DNA of 64,000 nt from Solirubrobacteraceae bacterium (GTDB lineage Bacteria; Actinomycetota; Thermoleophilia; Solirubrobacterales; Solirubrobacteraceae): positions 124,001 to 188,000 of the forward strand of contig JAUJOT010000002.1 of assembly GCA_030447505.1 (NCBI GenBank), written 5' to 3'. This document shows, piece after piece, positions 7,506 to 16,139 of the stretch. The notes below the pieces were generated by a model. It had not been told where the DNA came from and did not search any database. It worked only from the letters and a program-made list of their open reading frames with translations. Numbering within the stretch: the stretch's first letter is position 1; every line of letters begins with the position of its first letter. The translations under genes and the position numbers were made by a program.

Positions 7506-8783
7506 CTACGCCGCCGGCTCGGGCGCCCCGGCCGCGGCCGCAGCGCGCAGCGCCACCACCACGTCGAGCACAGCCCGAGCGATCTGCGGCTTCGACGCGC
7601 GTGCGATCTGCGTCGTCCCTGCCGCGGTCAGGATCGTCACCTCGTTGTCGGCGGCGTCGAAGCCGATGTCGGTGCGCGACACGTCGTTGACGACGACCGC
7701 GTCCAGCCGCTTGCGGGCAAGCTTCTCGCGCCCGTATTGCAGCGCCCCCGCGCCGTGCTCGGCCGCGAAGCCGACGAGGGTCTGATCCGCGCGCCGCGCC
7801 GCGGCGAGCCCGGAGAGGATGTCCGGCGTGCGCTCGAGCTCGATCCGCATGCGCTCGTCGGCGCCCTTCTTGAGCTTGCCGGCGAAGCTGCGCGCGGGGC
7901 GAAAGTCGGCGACCGCCGCTGCCATCAGCAGCACATCGGTGCTCTCGAACGCGGCGCAGCAGGCGTCGCGCAGCTGCGCCGCGGTCTCGACGTCGACGTA
8001 TGTCACGCGCGGGTCACGCGGCAGGCCCACGTTGGCGGCCACGACCGTCACGGCCGCGCCGAGCTCGGCGGCCTCGGCGGCCAAGGCGAACCCCATCCGT
8101 CCGGACGAGCGGTTTCCGACGAAGCGCACCGCGTCGATCGGCTCGCGCGTGCCGCCGGCGGTGACGAGCACGCGCAGCCCGACGAGATCCGCCGCGGGCG
8201 CGGGCACGGGTGGCCGCGTCAGCGCCTCGATCGCCTCGAGCAGCGCGCCTGGCTCGGGCAGCCGCCCGGCGCCCTCCTCGCCCCTGGACGCCAGCCGTCC
8301 CGTAGCCGGCTCGAGCACGGTCACTCCGCGAGACCGCAAGAGGACCACGTTGGCCTGCGTCGCCGGATGCGCCCACATCTTGTCGTTCATCGCGGGCGCG
8401 ACCAGCAGCGGGCAGGTTGCCGCGAGCGCGCAGGTCGTCAGCAGGTTGTCGGCCAGGCCCGCGGCGAGCTTCGCCAGCGTGTTCGCCGACGCCGGGGCGA
8501 CCAGGAAGATGTCCGTGTTGCGGACGAGCTCCAGGTGGCTGAGGGGGTCGTGCCCGGGCGCCGCATCGCCCGGAAACGCACCACGCGCGGGGTCGCGCTC
8601 GAACTCGTCGCTGAGGACCGGCGCGCCGCTCAGCGCGGCGAACGAGGCGGCGCCGACGAAGCGGCGGCTGGCAGGCGTCTGGATGACGCGCAGCGCGTGG
8701 CCCGCCGCTGTCGCCAGGCGCACGAGCTCGAGCGCCTTGTAGGCGGCGATCCCGCCGCTGACGCCAAGCAGGATCCGGGCCAT
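7506..8783 (-). CDS. coaBC: Bifunctional phosphopantothenoylcysteine decarboxylase / phosphopantothenate-cysteine ligase
   Basis: CoaBC makes 4'-phosphopantetheine from 4'-phosphopantothenate and cysteine in coenzyme A synthesis. In the 425-residue protein the flavin-dependent CoaC domain occupies the N-terminal half (GVSGGIAAYKALELVR; VAPASANTLAKLAAG; the substrate motif PAMNDKMW). The Rossmann-type CoaB domain follows (VTAGGTREPIDAVRFVGNRS, then FRPARSFAGKLKK). It sits directly after rpoZ, as in many actinobacteria, where gmk-rpoZ-coaBC form one unit. Confidence 0.96.
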   Translation of the reverse strand: MARILLGVSGGIAAYKALELVRLATAAGHALRVIQTPASRRFVGAASFAALSGAPVLSDEFERDPARGAFPGDAAPGHDPLSHLELVRNTDIFLVAPASANTLAKLAAGLADNLLTTCALAATCPLLVAPAMNDKMWAHPATQANVVLLRSRGVTVLEPATGRLASRGEEGAGRLPEPGALLEAIEALTRPPVPAPAADLVGLRVLVTAGGTREPIDAVRFVGNRSSGRMGFALAAEAAELGAAVTVVAANVGLPRDPRVTYVDVETAAQLRDACCAAFESTDVLLMAAAVADFRPARSFAGKLKKGADERMRIELERTPDILSGLAAARRADQTLVGFAAEHGAGALQYGREKLARKRLDAVVVNDVSRTDIGFDAADNEVTILTAAGTTQIARASKPQIARAVLDVVVALRAAAAAGAPEPAA

Positions 8784-8798
8784 GTCAATCCATTTCGC

Positions 8799-9026
8799 CT
8801 AGCGGTACTGGTACTTGATCTTCCCGGCGGCGACCTCCTCGAGCGCGATCGTGAGGTAGTTCTTCGAGCCGGTGTCGACCATCGGGGGCGGAAACTCGTC
8901 GAACGTCCCCTCGCCGAGGTTGTGGTAGTACGAGTTGATCTGGCGGGCGCGCTTGGCCGCGACGAGAACGGAGGCGTAGTTGGAGTCGACGTTCTCGAGG
9001 AGGCGGTCGATGCGGGGAGAGATCAT
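8799..9026 (-). CDS. rpoZ: RNA polymerase omega subunit
   Basis: A 75-residue omega subunit: MISPRIDRLLENVDSNYASV at the N terminus and NYLTIALEEVAAGKIKY at the C terminus match RpoZ. Omega binds the beta-prime C terminus and supports polymerase assembly. It sits between gmk and coaBC. A TAGCCT hexamer 7 nt before the ATG suggests a separate leaderless promoter inside the long operon. Confidence 0.96.
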   Translation of the reverse strand: MISPRIDRLLENVDSNYASVLVAAKRARQINSYYHNLGEGTFDEFPPPMVDTGSKNYLTIALEEVAAGKIKYQYR

Positions 9027-9033
9027 GCACCGC

Positions 9034-9039
9034 AGGCTA
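9034..9039 (-). promoter_or_regulatory. Leaderless-type -10 (TAGCCT) of rpoZ
   Basis: TAGCCT ends 7 nt before the rpoZ ATG at 9026 and lies in the short gmk-rpoZ spacer. It could supply omega independently of the pyrimidine promoter. Confidence 0.45.
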
Positions 9040-9044
9040 GCGAT

Positions 9045-9605
9045 CTAGCGGGCGTCCGTCGTGTCGCGCACGATCTCCACCAGCTGCTCGACGGCGTCCT
9101 CCAAGCGATCGTTGACGACCACCTGCGCGAACTCGTGCTGTGCGGCGAGCTCCTCCTCCGCGGTCCGCAGGCGCGCCTCGACCTGCTCGGCGGCATCGGT
9201 GCCGCGGCCGACGAGGCGCGCGCGCAGCGCCTCGAGTGACGGCGGCGCGATGAACACCTGCACCGCCTCCGGGATCGACTCGCGGACCTGGCGGGCGCCC
9301 TGGAGCTCGATCTCGAGCACGACGGGAGCGCCGCTTGCGCTGCGCGTCTCGAGCTCGGAGCGCAGCGTCCCGTAGCGCGCTCCGGCGTAGTCGGCGTGCT
9401 CGACGAAGTCTCCGTCCGCGACGTGCTGCTCGAACTCCTCAGGCGACATGAAGTGGTAGTCGACGCCCTGCGTCTCGCCCGTGCGCGGCCTGCGCGTGGT
9501 GGCCGACACGGAGAGCTGCAGCTCGGGCATGCGCGTGCGCAGCGACCGGATCAGCGTGCCCTTGCCGACGCCCGAGGGCCCGGTGATGACGACCGCGCGC
9601 GGCAC
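9045..9605 (-). CDS. gmk: Guanylate kinase
   Basis: Gmk phosphorylates GMP to GDP. With the GTG start at 9605 the protein has 186 residues: PRAVVITGPSGVGKGTL contains the P-loop at the very N terminus, followed by the GMP-binding region (SVSATTRRPRTGETQGVDYHF) and the lid (LVGRGTDAAEQVEARLR). Upstream in-frame codons would overlap mihF and add a non-homologous Arg/Pro extension, so the GTG is preferred. It lies 14 nt after mihF. Confidence 0.94.
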   Translation of the reverse strand: MPRAVVITGPSGVGKGTLIRSLRTRMPELQLSVSATTRRPRTGETQGVDYHFMSPEEFEQHVADGDFVEHADYAGARYGTLRSELETRSASGAPVVLEIELQGARQVRESIPEAVQVFIAPPSLEALRARLVGRGTDAAEQVEARLRTAEEELAAQHEFAQVVVNDRLEDAVEQLVEIVRDTTDAR

Positions 9606-9619
9606 CGGCCTGCGGTGAT

Positions 9620-9961
9620 CTAGCGGCGCAGGAGCCTGACGAGCTCGTCGCGCTGGCGCTCTGACAGCCCGCCGATCGTCTTGCTCGGCGAGATGCGGCA
9701 CTGCGCCAGGACCTTGTTGACCTTCACGCGCCCGTACTTCGGCACGGCCAGCAGCATGTCGAAGACCTTGGCGGTCTCGATGTAGCGCGGCGGGTCGAGC
9801 AGCAGCGTGTGGATCGAGATCCGCCCGGCCTTCAGATCCTTCTTCAGCGCGGCCCGCTGCGTTCGAACGGCGTTGGCCCGGTTGAGCGCGTCGAGTCGCT
9901 GGGTCAGCGAACGTTCGGGCGCCGCCGAGTGCTTCATAGCGCTGTTCTGAGCCGGCGGCAT
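9620..9961 (-). CDS. mihF: Actinobacterial integration host factor (mIHF)
   Basis: The protein of about 113 residues contains the mIHF features: a helical N terminus with RAALKKDLKAGR and the C-terminal helix-two-turn-helix region PKYGRVKVNKVLAQCRISPSKTIGGL. mIHF is a nucleoid-associated DNA-bending protein found in Actinobacteria and typically encoded next to gmk, as here. Start choice is uncertain: ATG 9961 has an AAGGAT-like ribosome site, ATG 9937 and a TTG at 10000 are alternatives. The spacer upstream is unusually AT-rich and holds a perfect inverted repeat. Confidence 0.9.
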   Translation of the reverse strand: MPPAQNSAMKHSAAPERSLTQRLDALNRANAVRTQRAALKKDLKAGRISIHTLLLDPPRYIETAKVFDMLLAVPKYGRVKVNKVLAQCRISPSKTIGGLSERQRDELVRLLRR

Positions 9962-10031
9962 CGACGCGCCGATCCTTGCACCTTCAGATCGGGGTCGCAA
10001 GGCGAATCCACACGAATCAGACCAATTGATA

Positions 10032-10046
10032 TCGACCTGAGGTCGA
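10032..10046. promoter_or_regulatory. Perfect inverted repeat upstream of mihF (operator candidate)
   Basis: TCGACCTGAGGTCGA is a 7-bp perfect inverted repeat around a single G. It sits in an AT-rich stretch (10010-10075) between pyrD and mihF that is unlike the surrounding sequence. It could be an operator for a separate mihF promoter; the cognate protein is unknown. Confidence 0.4.
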
Positions 10047-10075
10047 GCTTGATATTTGTTGATGCTCCTCCCATC

Positions 10076-10942
10076 TCAGTGCCGAATTTGCAGGGATTTC
10101 AGCTCGGAAGCGATGCGCGACCCCGCGCACGGGTCGCGGAAATTCTCAGTACCGACGGCAACCAGGGCTGCGCCGACGGAAATGAGGTCAACCGCATGCG
10201 TTCCGCTCGCGATCCCGCCCATTCCGATGATCGGGAGCGATATCCGGCCGGCCACCGCGGCAACCTGCGAAAGCGCCACGTTCCTGATCGCGGCTCCCGA
10301 CAGGCCACCGGTTCCGCCGCCCAGCCAAGGCCGCTTCGCCGACGGCGCCAGGGCCGTCGCGCGCAACGTGTTGATCAGCGAGACGGCGTCTGCACCCTCG
10401 CCCTCGGCGGCGGCCGCGACGGCCGCGACGTCGGCCGTGTTCGGCGTGAGCTTGACGATCAGCGGCTTGCGCGCGAGCGGGCGAACGGCCCGCACGAGTG
10501 CCGCCAGCGACCGCGGATCGGCGCCGATGTCAAGACCCGTCCTCACGTTCGGGCACGACACGTTGAGCTCGATCGCCGCGACCTCGTCGCGCTCGTCGAT
10601 CGCCTCGACGAGCCGCGCCACCTCGTCCTCGCTGGATCCCATCACGTTCGTGATCAGCGGCACCGGCAGCTGCGCGAGCTGCGGCAGGTCGTACTCGAGG
10701 TAGCCCTCCAGGCCGCGGTTGGGCAGCCCGATCGAGTTGATCATCCCGGCCTGCGCCTCCCACAGCCGTGGCGGCGGATTGCCCGCGCGCGGCTGCAGCG
10801 TGATCGTCTTGGAGACGAACGCGCTGAACGGAAAGTCCGCGAGCAGCGCGTCGCCGAACGCGCGCCGCGCAGCGATCGCGTCGAACGTGCCCGAGCCGTT
10901 GACGATCGGGTGCTGAAGCTGCAGTCCGCAGAACTCGATCAA
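10076..10942 (-). CDS. pyrD: Dihydroorotate dehydrogenase, class 1B catalytic subunit
   Basis: PyrD oxidises dihydroorotate to orotate; class 1B enzymes pass electrons through PyrK to NAD. The 288-residue protein shows FMN-barrel motifs NGSGTFD, SIGLPNRG, ELNVSCPN (with the class 1 catalytic Cys) and IIGMGGIASG. The adjacent pyrK, joined by a 4-nt ATGA overlap, supports class 1B. It is the last pyrimidine gene of the operon before mihF. Confidence 0.96.
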   Translation of the reverse strand: MIEFCGLQLQHPIVNGSGTFDAIAARRAFGDALLADFPFSAFVSKTITLQPRAGNPPPRLWEAQAGMINSIGLPNRGLEGYLEYDLPQLAQLPVPLITNVMGSSEDEVARLVEAIDERDEVAAIELNVSCPNVRTGLDIGADPRSLAALVRAVRPLARKPLIVKLTPNTADVAAVAAAAEGEGADAVSLINTLRATALAPSAKRPWLGGGTGGLSGAAIRNVALSQVAAVAGRISLPIIGMGGIASGTHAVDLISVGAALVAVGTENFRDPCAGSRIASELKSLQIRH

Positions 10943-11745
10943 TGCGCGGGCACCCCGTCGAGGCGCGCGGCGTCGATCACCGGCCCGTCGACGCAGACGC
11001 GCACGTAGCCGCCCTCCCGCAGCGGCACGACGCAGCCGTAGCAGGCGCCAAAGCCGCAGGCCATGCCCGCCTCGAGCGCGAGCTGCGCGGGGACGTCGTG
11101 CTCAGCGCACAGTGCGCGCACCGCCTCGAGCATCCCCGGCGGTCCGCAGGAGTAGACGACGGCGTGCGCGTCGCGCGCCAGCTCGGCGGCGAGCAGCTCG
11201 GTGACGAGTCCGTGGTGGCCGACCGAGCCGTCGTCGGTCGCGACCGTTGCGTCGGCATCCTCGAGCAGGACGGCGCCGGCGGCGTGATGCTCGTCGCGGA
11301 AGCCCAGGACGGCCGTCGGACGCGTTCCGTGCGAGGAGAGCACGGTCGCCAAGGCCGCGAGCGGCGGGACGCCGACGCCGCCGCCCGCGAGCAGCGCGCG
11401 GCGACCGTCGTGCGGGGTGCGGAAGCCGGCGCCGAGCGGGCCCGTCAGCCATAGCTCCTCGCCGGCGTCGAGCTCGGCGAGCCGCCGGGTGCCGGGCCCG
11501 ACGTCCTCGAACATGAAGCTCAGCTTCCCGCGGCGGGCGCTGAGGAAGGAGAAGGCGCGCGGCAGGTAGGGCCGCTCGTCGTCGCCGCCGCCCCAGCGCG
11601 CGACCGTCGCGAGCATGTAGAACTGGCCGGCCGCCGGCAGCGGCGGCCCTTGCGGGTCGGCGACCTGCAGGACGCGGTAGGCGCCGACGTCGTCGCCGCG
11701 GCTGACCAAGACGCGGCGGCGGCCAAGCGGTGCGAGCGTCCTCAT
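10939..11745 (-). CDS. pyrK: Dihydroorotate dehydrogenase electron transfer subunit
   Basis: PyrK carries FAD and a [2Fe-2S] cluster and couples PyrD to NAD. In the 268-residue protein the FAD-binding region ([18 protein letters not shown]) is followed by the NAD-binding core ([27 protein letters not shown]) and the C-terminal cluster ligands in CGFGACYGC plus a later Cys ([10 protein letters not shown]). It overlaps carB upstream and pyrD downstream by 4 nt each, so the subunits are probably cotranslated. Confidence 0.95.
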   Translation of the reverse strand: MRTLAPLGRRRVLVSRGDDVGAYRVLQVADPQGPPLPAAGQFYMLATVARWGGGDDERPYLPRAFSFLSARRGKLSFMFEDVGPGTRRLAELDAGEELWLTGPLGAGFRTPHDGRRALLAGGGVGVPPLAALATVLSSHGTRPTAVLGFRDEHHAAGAVLLEDADATVATDDGSVGHHGLVTELLAAELARDAHAVVYSCGPPGMLEAVRALCAEHDVPAQLALEAGMACGFGACYGCVVPLREGGYVRVCVDGPVIDAARLDGVPAH

Positions 11746-14700
11746 CCCACGTGCGAGCGATCGCGGTGCAGCTCCTGCAGCGACAGGACCTTCGGCTCGC
11801 CGTTTCGCGCCGCGGCGATCGCGCGCGCTGCGGCATGTCCGCCGGACAGCGTCGTGATGCAGGGGATCCCGCGCGCAACCGCTGCGCGGCGGATCTCCCA
11901 GCCGTCGGCGCGCGCGCCCGAGCCGGTCGGCGTGTTGATGATCAGGTCGATCTCGCCGTCGTCGATCAGGTCGACGACGTTCGGCGACCCCTCGCCGACC
12001 TTCTTGAGCACGTCGTCGATGCGCGCGCCCATGGCGCGGATCGCCCGCGCGGTGCCGGCGGTCGCGACGATCCGGAAGCCGAGGTCCTCGAGCCGCGAGG
12101 CAATCGCGTACGCGCCGGGCTTGTCGCCGTCGGTGACGGTGATGAAGACCGTGCCCTCGTTGGGCAGCCCCGCTCCCGCGGCGGCCTGGGCCTTGGCGAA
12201 CGCCGTCGGGAAGTCGCGCGCGACGCCCATCACCTCGCCGGTCGAGCGCATCTCGGGGCTCAGCAGCGCGTCGGACCCGGTGAAGCGATCGAACGGCAGC
12301 ACCGCCTCCTTGACCGAGACGTGCTCGGTCGGCATCGCCTCCGACGGCAGGCCGAGGTCCTCCAGGCGCTCGCCGAGCATCAGCCGGCAGGCCATCTTCG
12401 CGAGCGGAACGCCGATCGCCTTGGAGACGAACGGCACGGTCCGCGAGGCGCGCGGGTTGGCCTCGATGACGAAGAGGCGCGCGTCGAGCGTCACGGCGTA
12501 CTGGATGTTGATCAGCCCGACGGTGTTCAGGCCGAGCGCGATGCCGCGCGTCTGCGAGCGGATCTCGTCGAGCATCTCGGGGCCGAGCGAGTGCGGGGGC
12601 AGCACGCAGGCGCTGTCACCGGAGTGGATCCCGGCCTCCTCGACGTGCTGCATGATCCCGCCGATCCAGACGCTCTCGCCGTCGCACAGGGCGTCGACGT
12701 CGACCTCGATCGCGTTCTCGAGGAAGCGGTCGAGGAAGATCTCGCGCTCGCGCCCCGCCGAACGGCGATCGGCGTCGACGCGGCCCTGATCCAGCAGGCC
12801 GTTGGATCTCGCGGTGCGCCGCAGGTAGTCCGCGAGGTCTTCGCGCGAGTAGACGATCTCCATCGCGCGTCCGCCGAGGACGTAGCTGGGGCGCACGAGC
12901 AGCGGGAAGCCGACGCCGTCGCTTGCCTGCAGCGCGTCCTGCACGCCGCGCGCGGTCGCGTACGGCGGCGCCTCGTAGCCGAGGCGCGCGAGCAACGCGC
13001 CGAAGCGGCCGCGATCCTCCGCGAGGTCGATCGCGTCGACGCTCGTGCCGAGGATCGGCACGCCTGCGTCCTGCAGGCCGGCGGCGAGCTTCAACGGCGT
13101 CTGGCCGCCGAACTGCACGATCACGCCTTCGGGCTGCTCCACGTCGACGACGCCGAGCACGTCCTCGAGCGTCAGCGGCTCGAAGTACAGCCGGTCGGAC
13201 GTGTCGTAGTCCGTCGAGACGGTCTCGGGGTTGCAGTTGACCATCACCGCGTCCCGCCCCGAGGCGCGCACCGTCATCGCGGCGTGCACGCAGCAGTAGT
13301 CGAACTCGATCCCCTGCCCGATCCGGTTCGGTCCGGCGCCGAGGATGACGACGCTCGGCCTGAGGCTGCGGCGGACCTCGTGGCGGGGTGCGGGGACACC
13401 GTCGCGGCCGCTGGGCGGGAACGGATCCCAGGCCGAGTAGTAGTACGGCGTCTCGGCCGCGAACTCGGCGGCGCAGGTGTCGACGGACTTGAACGTGCGC
13501 GAGCCGGCGAACGGACCTTCGGGGTCGGCGGCGAGCTGCGCCAGCTCGCGCAGGAACCAGAGGTCGATCTTCGTGCGCCGCTCGATCTCCTCGGGATCCG
13601 CGCCCGCGCGCAACGCCGCCAGCAGGACGTCGTAGCGGTCCGGGCCCGGCTTCTCCAAGCGCTCGAGGAGCCCCTCGAGCGGCCCGTCGCAGGCGGGGAC
13701 AGCGTCGAGCTCGCGGCTGCGCATCGCCTTGGCGAACGCCTGCTGGAACGTGCGCCCGATCGCCATCGACTCGCCGACGGACTTCATGTGCGTGCTCAGC
13801 CGCTCGTCGACGCCGGAGAACTTCTCAAAGGCAAAGCGCGGGATCTTCACGACGACGTAGTCGATCGTCGGCTCGAAGGACGCCGGCGTCAGGCGCGTGA
13901 TGTCGTTGTCGATCTCCTCCAGCGCGTAGCCGACCGCCAGTCGCGCGGCGATCTTCGCGATCGGAAATCCGGTCGCCTTGGAGGCCAGCGCGCTCGAGCG
14001 CGATACGCGCGGGTTCATCTCGATGACCATGATCTCCTCGGTCGTCGGGTTGACCGCGAACTGCACGTTGGAGCCACCGGTCTCGACGCCGACCGCACGG
14101 ATCACGGCGAAGGCCTGGTCGCGCAGCTTCTGGTAGAGGCGATCGGGCAGCGTCTGCTGCGGCGCGACGGTCACGCTGTCGCCCGTGTGGACGCCCATCG
14201 GGTCGATGTTCTCGATCGAGCAGACGATCACGCAGTTGTCGTTGTGGTCGCGCATGACCTCGAGCTCGAACTCGCCCCAGCCGAGCACCGACTCGTCGAG
14301 CAGGACCTGCCCGATCGGCGACGCATCGAGGCCGCCGCGGACGATCTCGCGAAACTCTTCGGGTGAGCGGGCGATCCCGCCGCCGCGGCCGCCGAGCGTG
14401 TACGCCGGGCGCACGATGATCGGCAGGCCGATGTCGATCAGCGCGTCCTCGGCCTCGGCCATGTTCGTGGCGATCGCGCTGTTCGGCATCCGCAGGCCCG
14501 CCTTCTGCATCGTGGCGCGGAACCGGTCACGGTCCTCGGCGCGGCAGATCGCCTCGTAGTTGGCCCCGATCAGCTCGACGCCGTGCTGCGCGAGGGTCCC
14601 GTTCTCGTGCAGCTCCTTGGCGAGGTTGAGCGCCGTCTGGCCGCCGAGCGTCGGCAGCAGCGCGTCGGGCTTCTCGCGCGCGATGACCTGCGCGACCGGC

Positions 14701-14915
14701 CCGGGCAGCAGCGGCTCGACGTACGTCGCGTCGGCGAACTCGGGATCGGTCATGATCGTGGCGGGGTTGGAGTTGACGAGCACGACCTCGTAGCCCTCCT
14801 CCCGCAGGACCTTGCAGGCCTGCACGCCGGAGTAGTCGAACTCGGCCGCCTGCCCGATCACGATCGGCCCGGAGCCGAGGATCAGGATCCGCTGGATGTC
14901 GTCTCTGCGCGGCAT
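11742..14915 (-). CDS. carB: Carbamoyl phosphate synthase large subunit
   Basis: CarB makes carbamoyl phosphate from bicarbonate, ATP and ammonia delivered by CarA. The 1057-residue protein contains two homologous ATP-grasp halves, each opened by an [10 protein letters not shown]-like motif ([20 protein letters not shown] and [20 protein letters not shown]). A C-terminal MGS-like allosteric domain ([19 protein letters not shown]) normally binds UMP and ornithine. Length is normal for the family. It overlaps carA by one base and pyrK by four. Confidence 0.98.
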   Translation of the reverse strand: MPRRDDIQRILILGSGPIVIGQAAEFDYSGVQACKVLREEGYEVVLVNSNPATIMTDPEFADATYVEPLLPGPVAQVIAREKPDALLPTLGGQTALNLAKELHENGTLAQHGVELIGANYEAICRAEDRDRFRATMQKAGLRMPNSAIATNMAEAEDALIDIGLPIIVRPAYTLGGRGGGIARSPEEFREIVRGGLDASPIGQVLLDESVLGWGEFELEVMRDHNDNCVIVCSIENIDPMGVHTGDSVTVAPQQTLPDRLYQKLRDQAFAVIRAVGVETGGSNVQFAVNPTTEEIMVIEMNPRVSRSSALASKATGFPIAKIAARLAVGYALEEIDNDITRLTPASFEPTIDYVVVKIPRFAFEKFSGVDERLSTHMKSVGESMAIGRTFQQAFAKAMRSRELDAVPACDGPLEGLLERLEKPGPDRYDVLLAALRAGADPEEIERRTKIDLWFLRELAQLAADPEGPFAGSRTFKSVDTCAAEFAAETPYYYSAWDPFPPSGRDGVPAPRHEVRRSLRPSVVILGAGPNRIGQGIEFDYCCVHAAMTVRASGRDAVMVNCNPETVSTDYDTSDRLYFEPLTLEDVLGVVDVEQPEGVIVQFGGQTPLKLAAGLQDAGVPILGTSVDAIDLAEDRGRFGALLARLGYEAPPYATARGVQDALQASDGVGFPLLVRPSYVLGGRAMEIVYSREDLADYLRRTARSNGLLDQGRVDADRRSAGREREIFLDRFLENAIEVDVDALCDGESVWIGGIMQHVEEAGIHSGDSACVLPPHSLGPEMLDEIRSQTRGIALGLNTVGLINIQYAVTLDARLFVIEANPRASRTVPFVSKAIGVPLAKMACRLMLGERLEDLGLPSEAMPTEHVSVKEAVLPFDRFTGSDALLSPEMRSTGEVMGVARDFPTAFAKAQAAAGAGLPNEGTVFITVTDGDKPGAYAIASRLEDLGFRIVATAGTARAIRAMGARIDDVLKKVGEGSPNVVDLIDDGEIDLIINTPTGSGARADGWEIRRAAVARGIPCITTLSGGHAAARAIAAARNGEPKVLSLQELHRDRSHVG

Positions 14916-16063
14916 CAGGCAACCGCCCTGATCTGGTCGAGGAAGCGATCGAAGAGGTAGAGCGAGTCGTTCGGCCCGGGGCCGGCCTCGGGGTGGTACT
15001 GGACGGTGGCGCCGGCGACGTCGAGCAGGGTGAGCCCCTCGACCGTGCGGTCGTAGAGGTTGATGTGCGACAGCTGGGCGGCGCCGAAGTCGGTGTCCCA
15101 GCGGAGCGGCTCGTCACCCGCGATCGTGCGCTCGCCGTGGGGACCGAGCACCGCGAAGCCGTGGTTCTGCGACGTGATCTCGATCCTTCCGGTCGCGAGG
15201 TCCTTGACCGGGTGGTTGGCGCCGCGGTGGCCGAAGGGGAGCTTGAACGTCTGCAGGCCGACGGCGCGGCAGAGCAGCTGGTGGCCGAGGCAGATGCCGA
15301 ACGTCGGCTTGCGGCCGACGAGCGCGCGCAGCGTGTCGACGATGTAGTCGAGCGCGGCGGGATCGCCGGGGCCGTTGGCGAGGAAGATCGCATCCGGGTC
15401 GGAGGCCGTCAGCTCGTCGGCGCTCACGGTGCACGGGTGCAGCTCGATCACCGCCCCGCGCTGCACGATGTTGCGCACGATCGAGGCCTTGATGCCGGTG
15501 TCGATCGCGGCGATCCGCGGGCCGCTGCCGCTGCCATGGATCGTGAGCCTGTCCGGCGTGACGACGCGCGCGAGGTCGGCGCCCTTCATCGCCGGCTGCG
15601 CGGCGATCAGCGACCGTGCCTCGGACTCGCTGATCGAGCCGGGGAACACCCCGCCGCGCATCGAGCCGGCGTCGCGGATGTGGCGGACGAGCGCGCGCGT
15701 GTCGACCTCGCTGATCGCAGGCACCCCGCAGTCGGCGAGCCAGTCCAGCCAGCCGCGCTCGGCGCTCGGCGCGTCCTCGGTGTTGATCGCGCTGCGCATG
15801 ACGACCGCCCGCGCCCAGACGCGCGAGGACTCCATCGCCTGCTCGCAGACGCCGTAGTTGCCGATGTGCGGATACGTGAACGTGATGATCTGCCCGGCGA
15901 ACGACGGGTCGGTGACGGACTCCTGATAGCCCGACATGCCGGTCGTGAAGACGACCTCGCCGCTGGCGGCCTGCGGCGCGCCGACCGCGATCCCGTCGAA
16001 GCGAGCGCCGTCCTCCAAGAGGACGTAGGAGGAGGAGGAGGAATGGTTTCGGCCTACGGTCAT
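14915..16063 (-). CDS. carA: Carbamoyl phosphate synthase small (glutaminase) subunit
   Basis: CarA hydrolyses glutamine and channels ammonia to CarB. The 382-residue protein has the N-terminal CPSase domain ([20 protein letters not shown]) and the class I glutaminase with nucleophile Cys in [10 protein letters not shown] and the His/Glu pair near the end ([11 protein letters not shown]). The N terminus includes a five-Ser run from a TCC microsatellite. Its ATG overlaps the stop of a 13-codon mini-ORF (ATGA) created by a 38-bp tandem duplication after pyrC. Confidence 0.97.
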   Translation of the reverse strand: MTVGRNHSSSSSYVLLEDGARFDGIAVGAPQAASGEVVFTTGMSGYQESVTDPSFAGQIITFTYPHIGNYGVCEQAMESSRVWARAVVMRSAINTEDAPSAERGWLDWLADCGVPAISEVDTRALVRHIRDAGSMRGGVFPGSISESEARSLIAAQPAMKGADLARVVTPDRLTIHGSGSGPRIAAIDTGIKASIVRNIVQRGAVIELHPCTVSADELTASDPDAIFLANGPGDPAALDYIVDTLRALVGRKPTFGICLGHQLLCRAVGLQTFKLPFGHRGANHPVKDLATGRIEITSQNHGFAVLGPHGERTIAGDEPLRWDTDFGAAQLSHINLYDRTVEGLTLLDVAGATVQYHPEAGPGPNDSLYLFDRFLDQIRAVA

Positions 16064-16101
16064 CGCAAGCTCTGACCTTCGGACGACGTCACACCCGTCA
16101 T
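16060..16101 (-). CDS. 13-codon mini-ORF (second in chain), ATGA-coupled to carA
   Basis: ATG at 16101 overlaps the TGA of the previous mini-ORF, and its own TGA (16062-16060) overlaps the carA ATG (16063-16061). It encodes [13 protein letters not shown], identical to the first mini-ORF. Translation is likely only as a coupling relay; a function for the peptide is not implied. Confidence 0.4.
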   Translation of the reverse strand: MTGVTSSEGQSLR

Positions 16102-16136
16102 CGCAAGCTCTGACCTTCGGACGACGTCACACCCGT
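16061..16136. repeat. 38-bp tandem duplication between pyrC and carA
   Basis: Bases 16061-16098 and 16099-16136 are identical 38-bp units. A third, diverged copy is the 3' end of pyrC itself (16137 to about 16166): its VTSSAGQR-TGA end matches [13 protein letters not shown] of the units. Each unit re-creates an ATGA stop/start overlap. Confidence 0.95.
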
Positions 16137-16139
16137 CAT
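16098..16139 (-). CDS. 13-codon mini-ORF (first in chain), ATGA-coupled to pyrC
   Basis: ATG at 16139 overlaps the pyrC stop TGA (16138-16136), and its TGA overlaps the ATG of the second mini-ORF. It encodes [13 protein letters not shown], resembling the pyrC C terminus from which the repeat evidently arose. Confidence 0.4.
   Translation of the reverse strand: MTGVTSSEGQSLR

Noticed and set aside
11730-14366. 878-codon open frame on the plus strand across carB
   Set aside because: Fully antisense to carB, whose two ATP-grasp halves are unmistakable.
16021-16042. GGA/TCC microsatellite as a phase-variable switch of carA
   Set aside because: The unit is a triplet inside the coding frame, so length changes would only alter a Ser run, not the reading frame.
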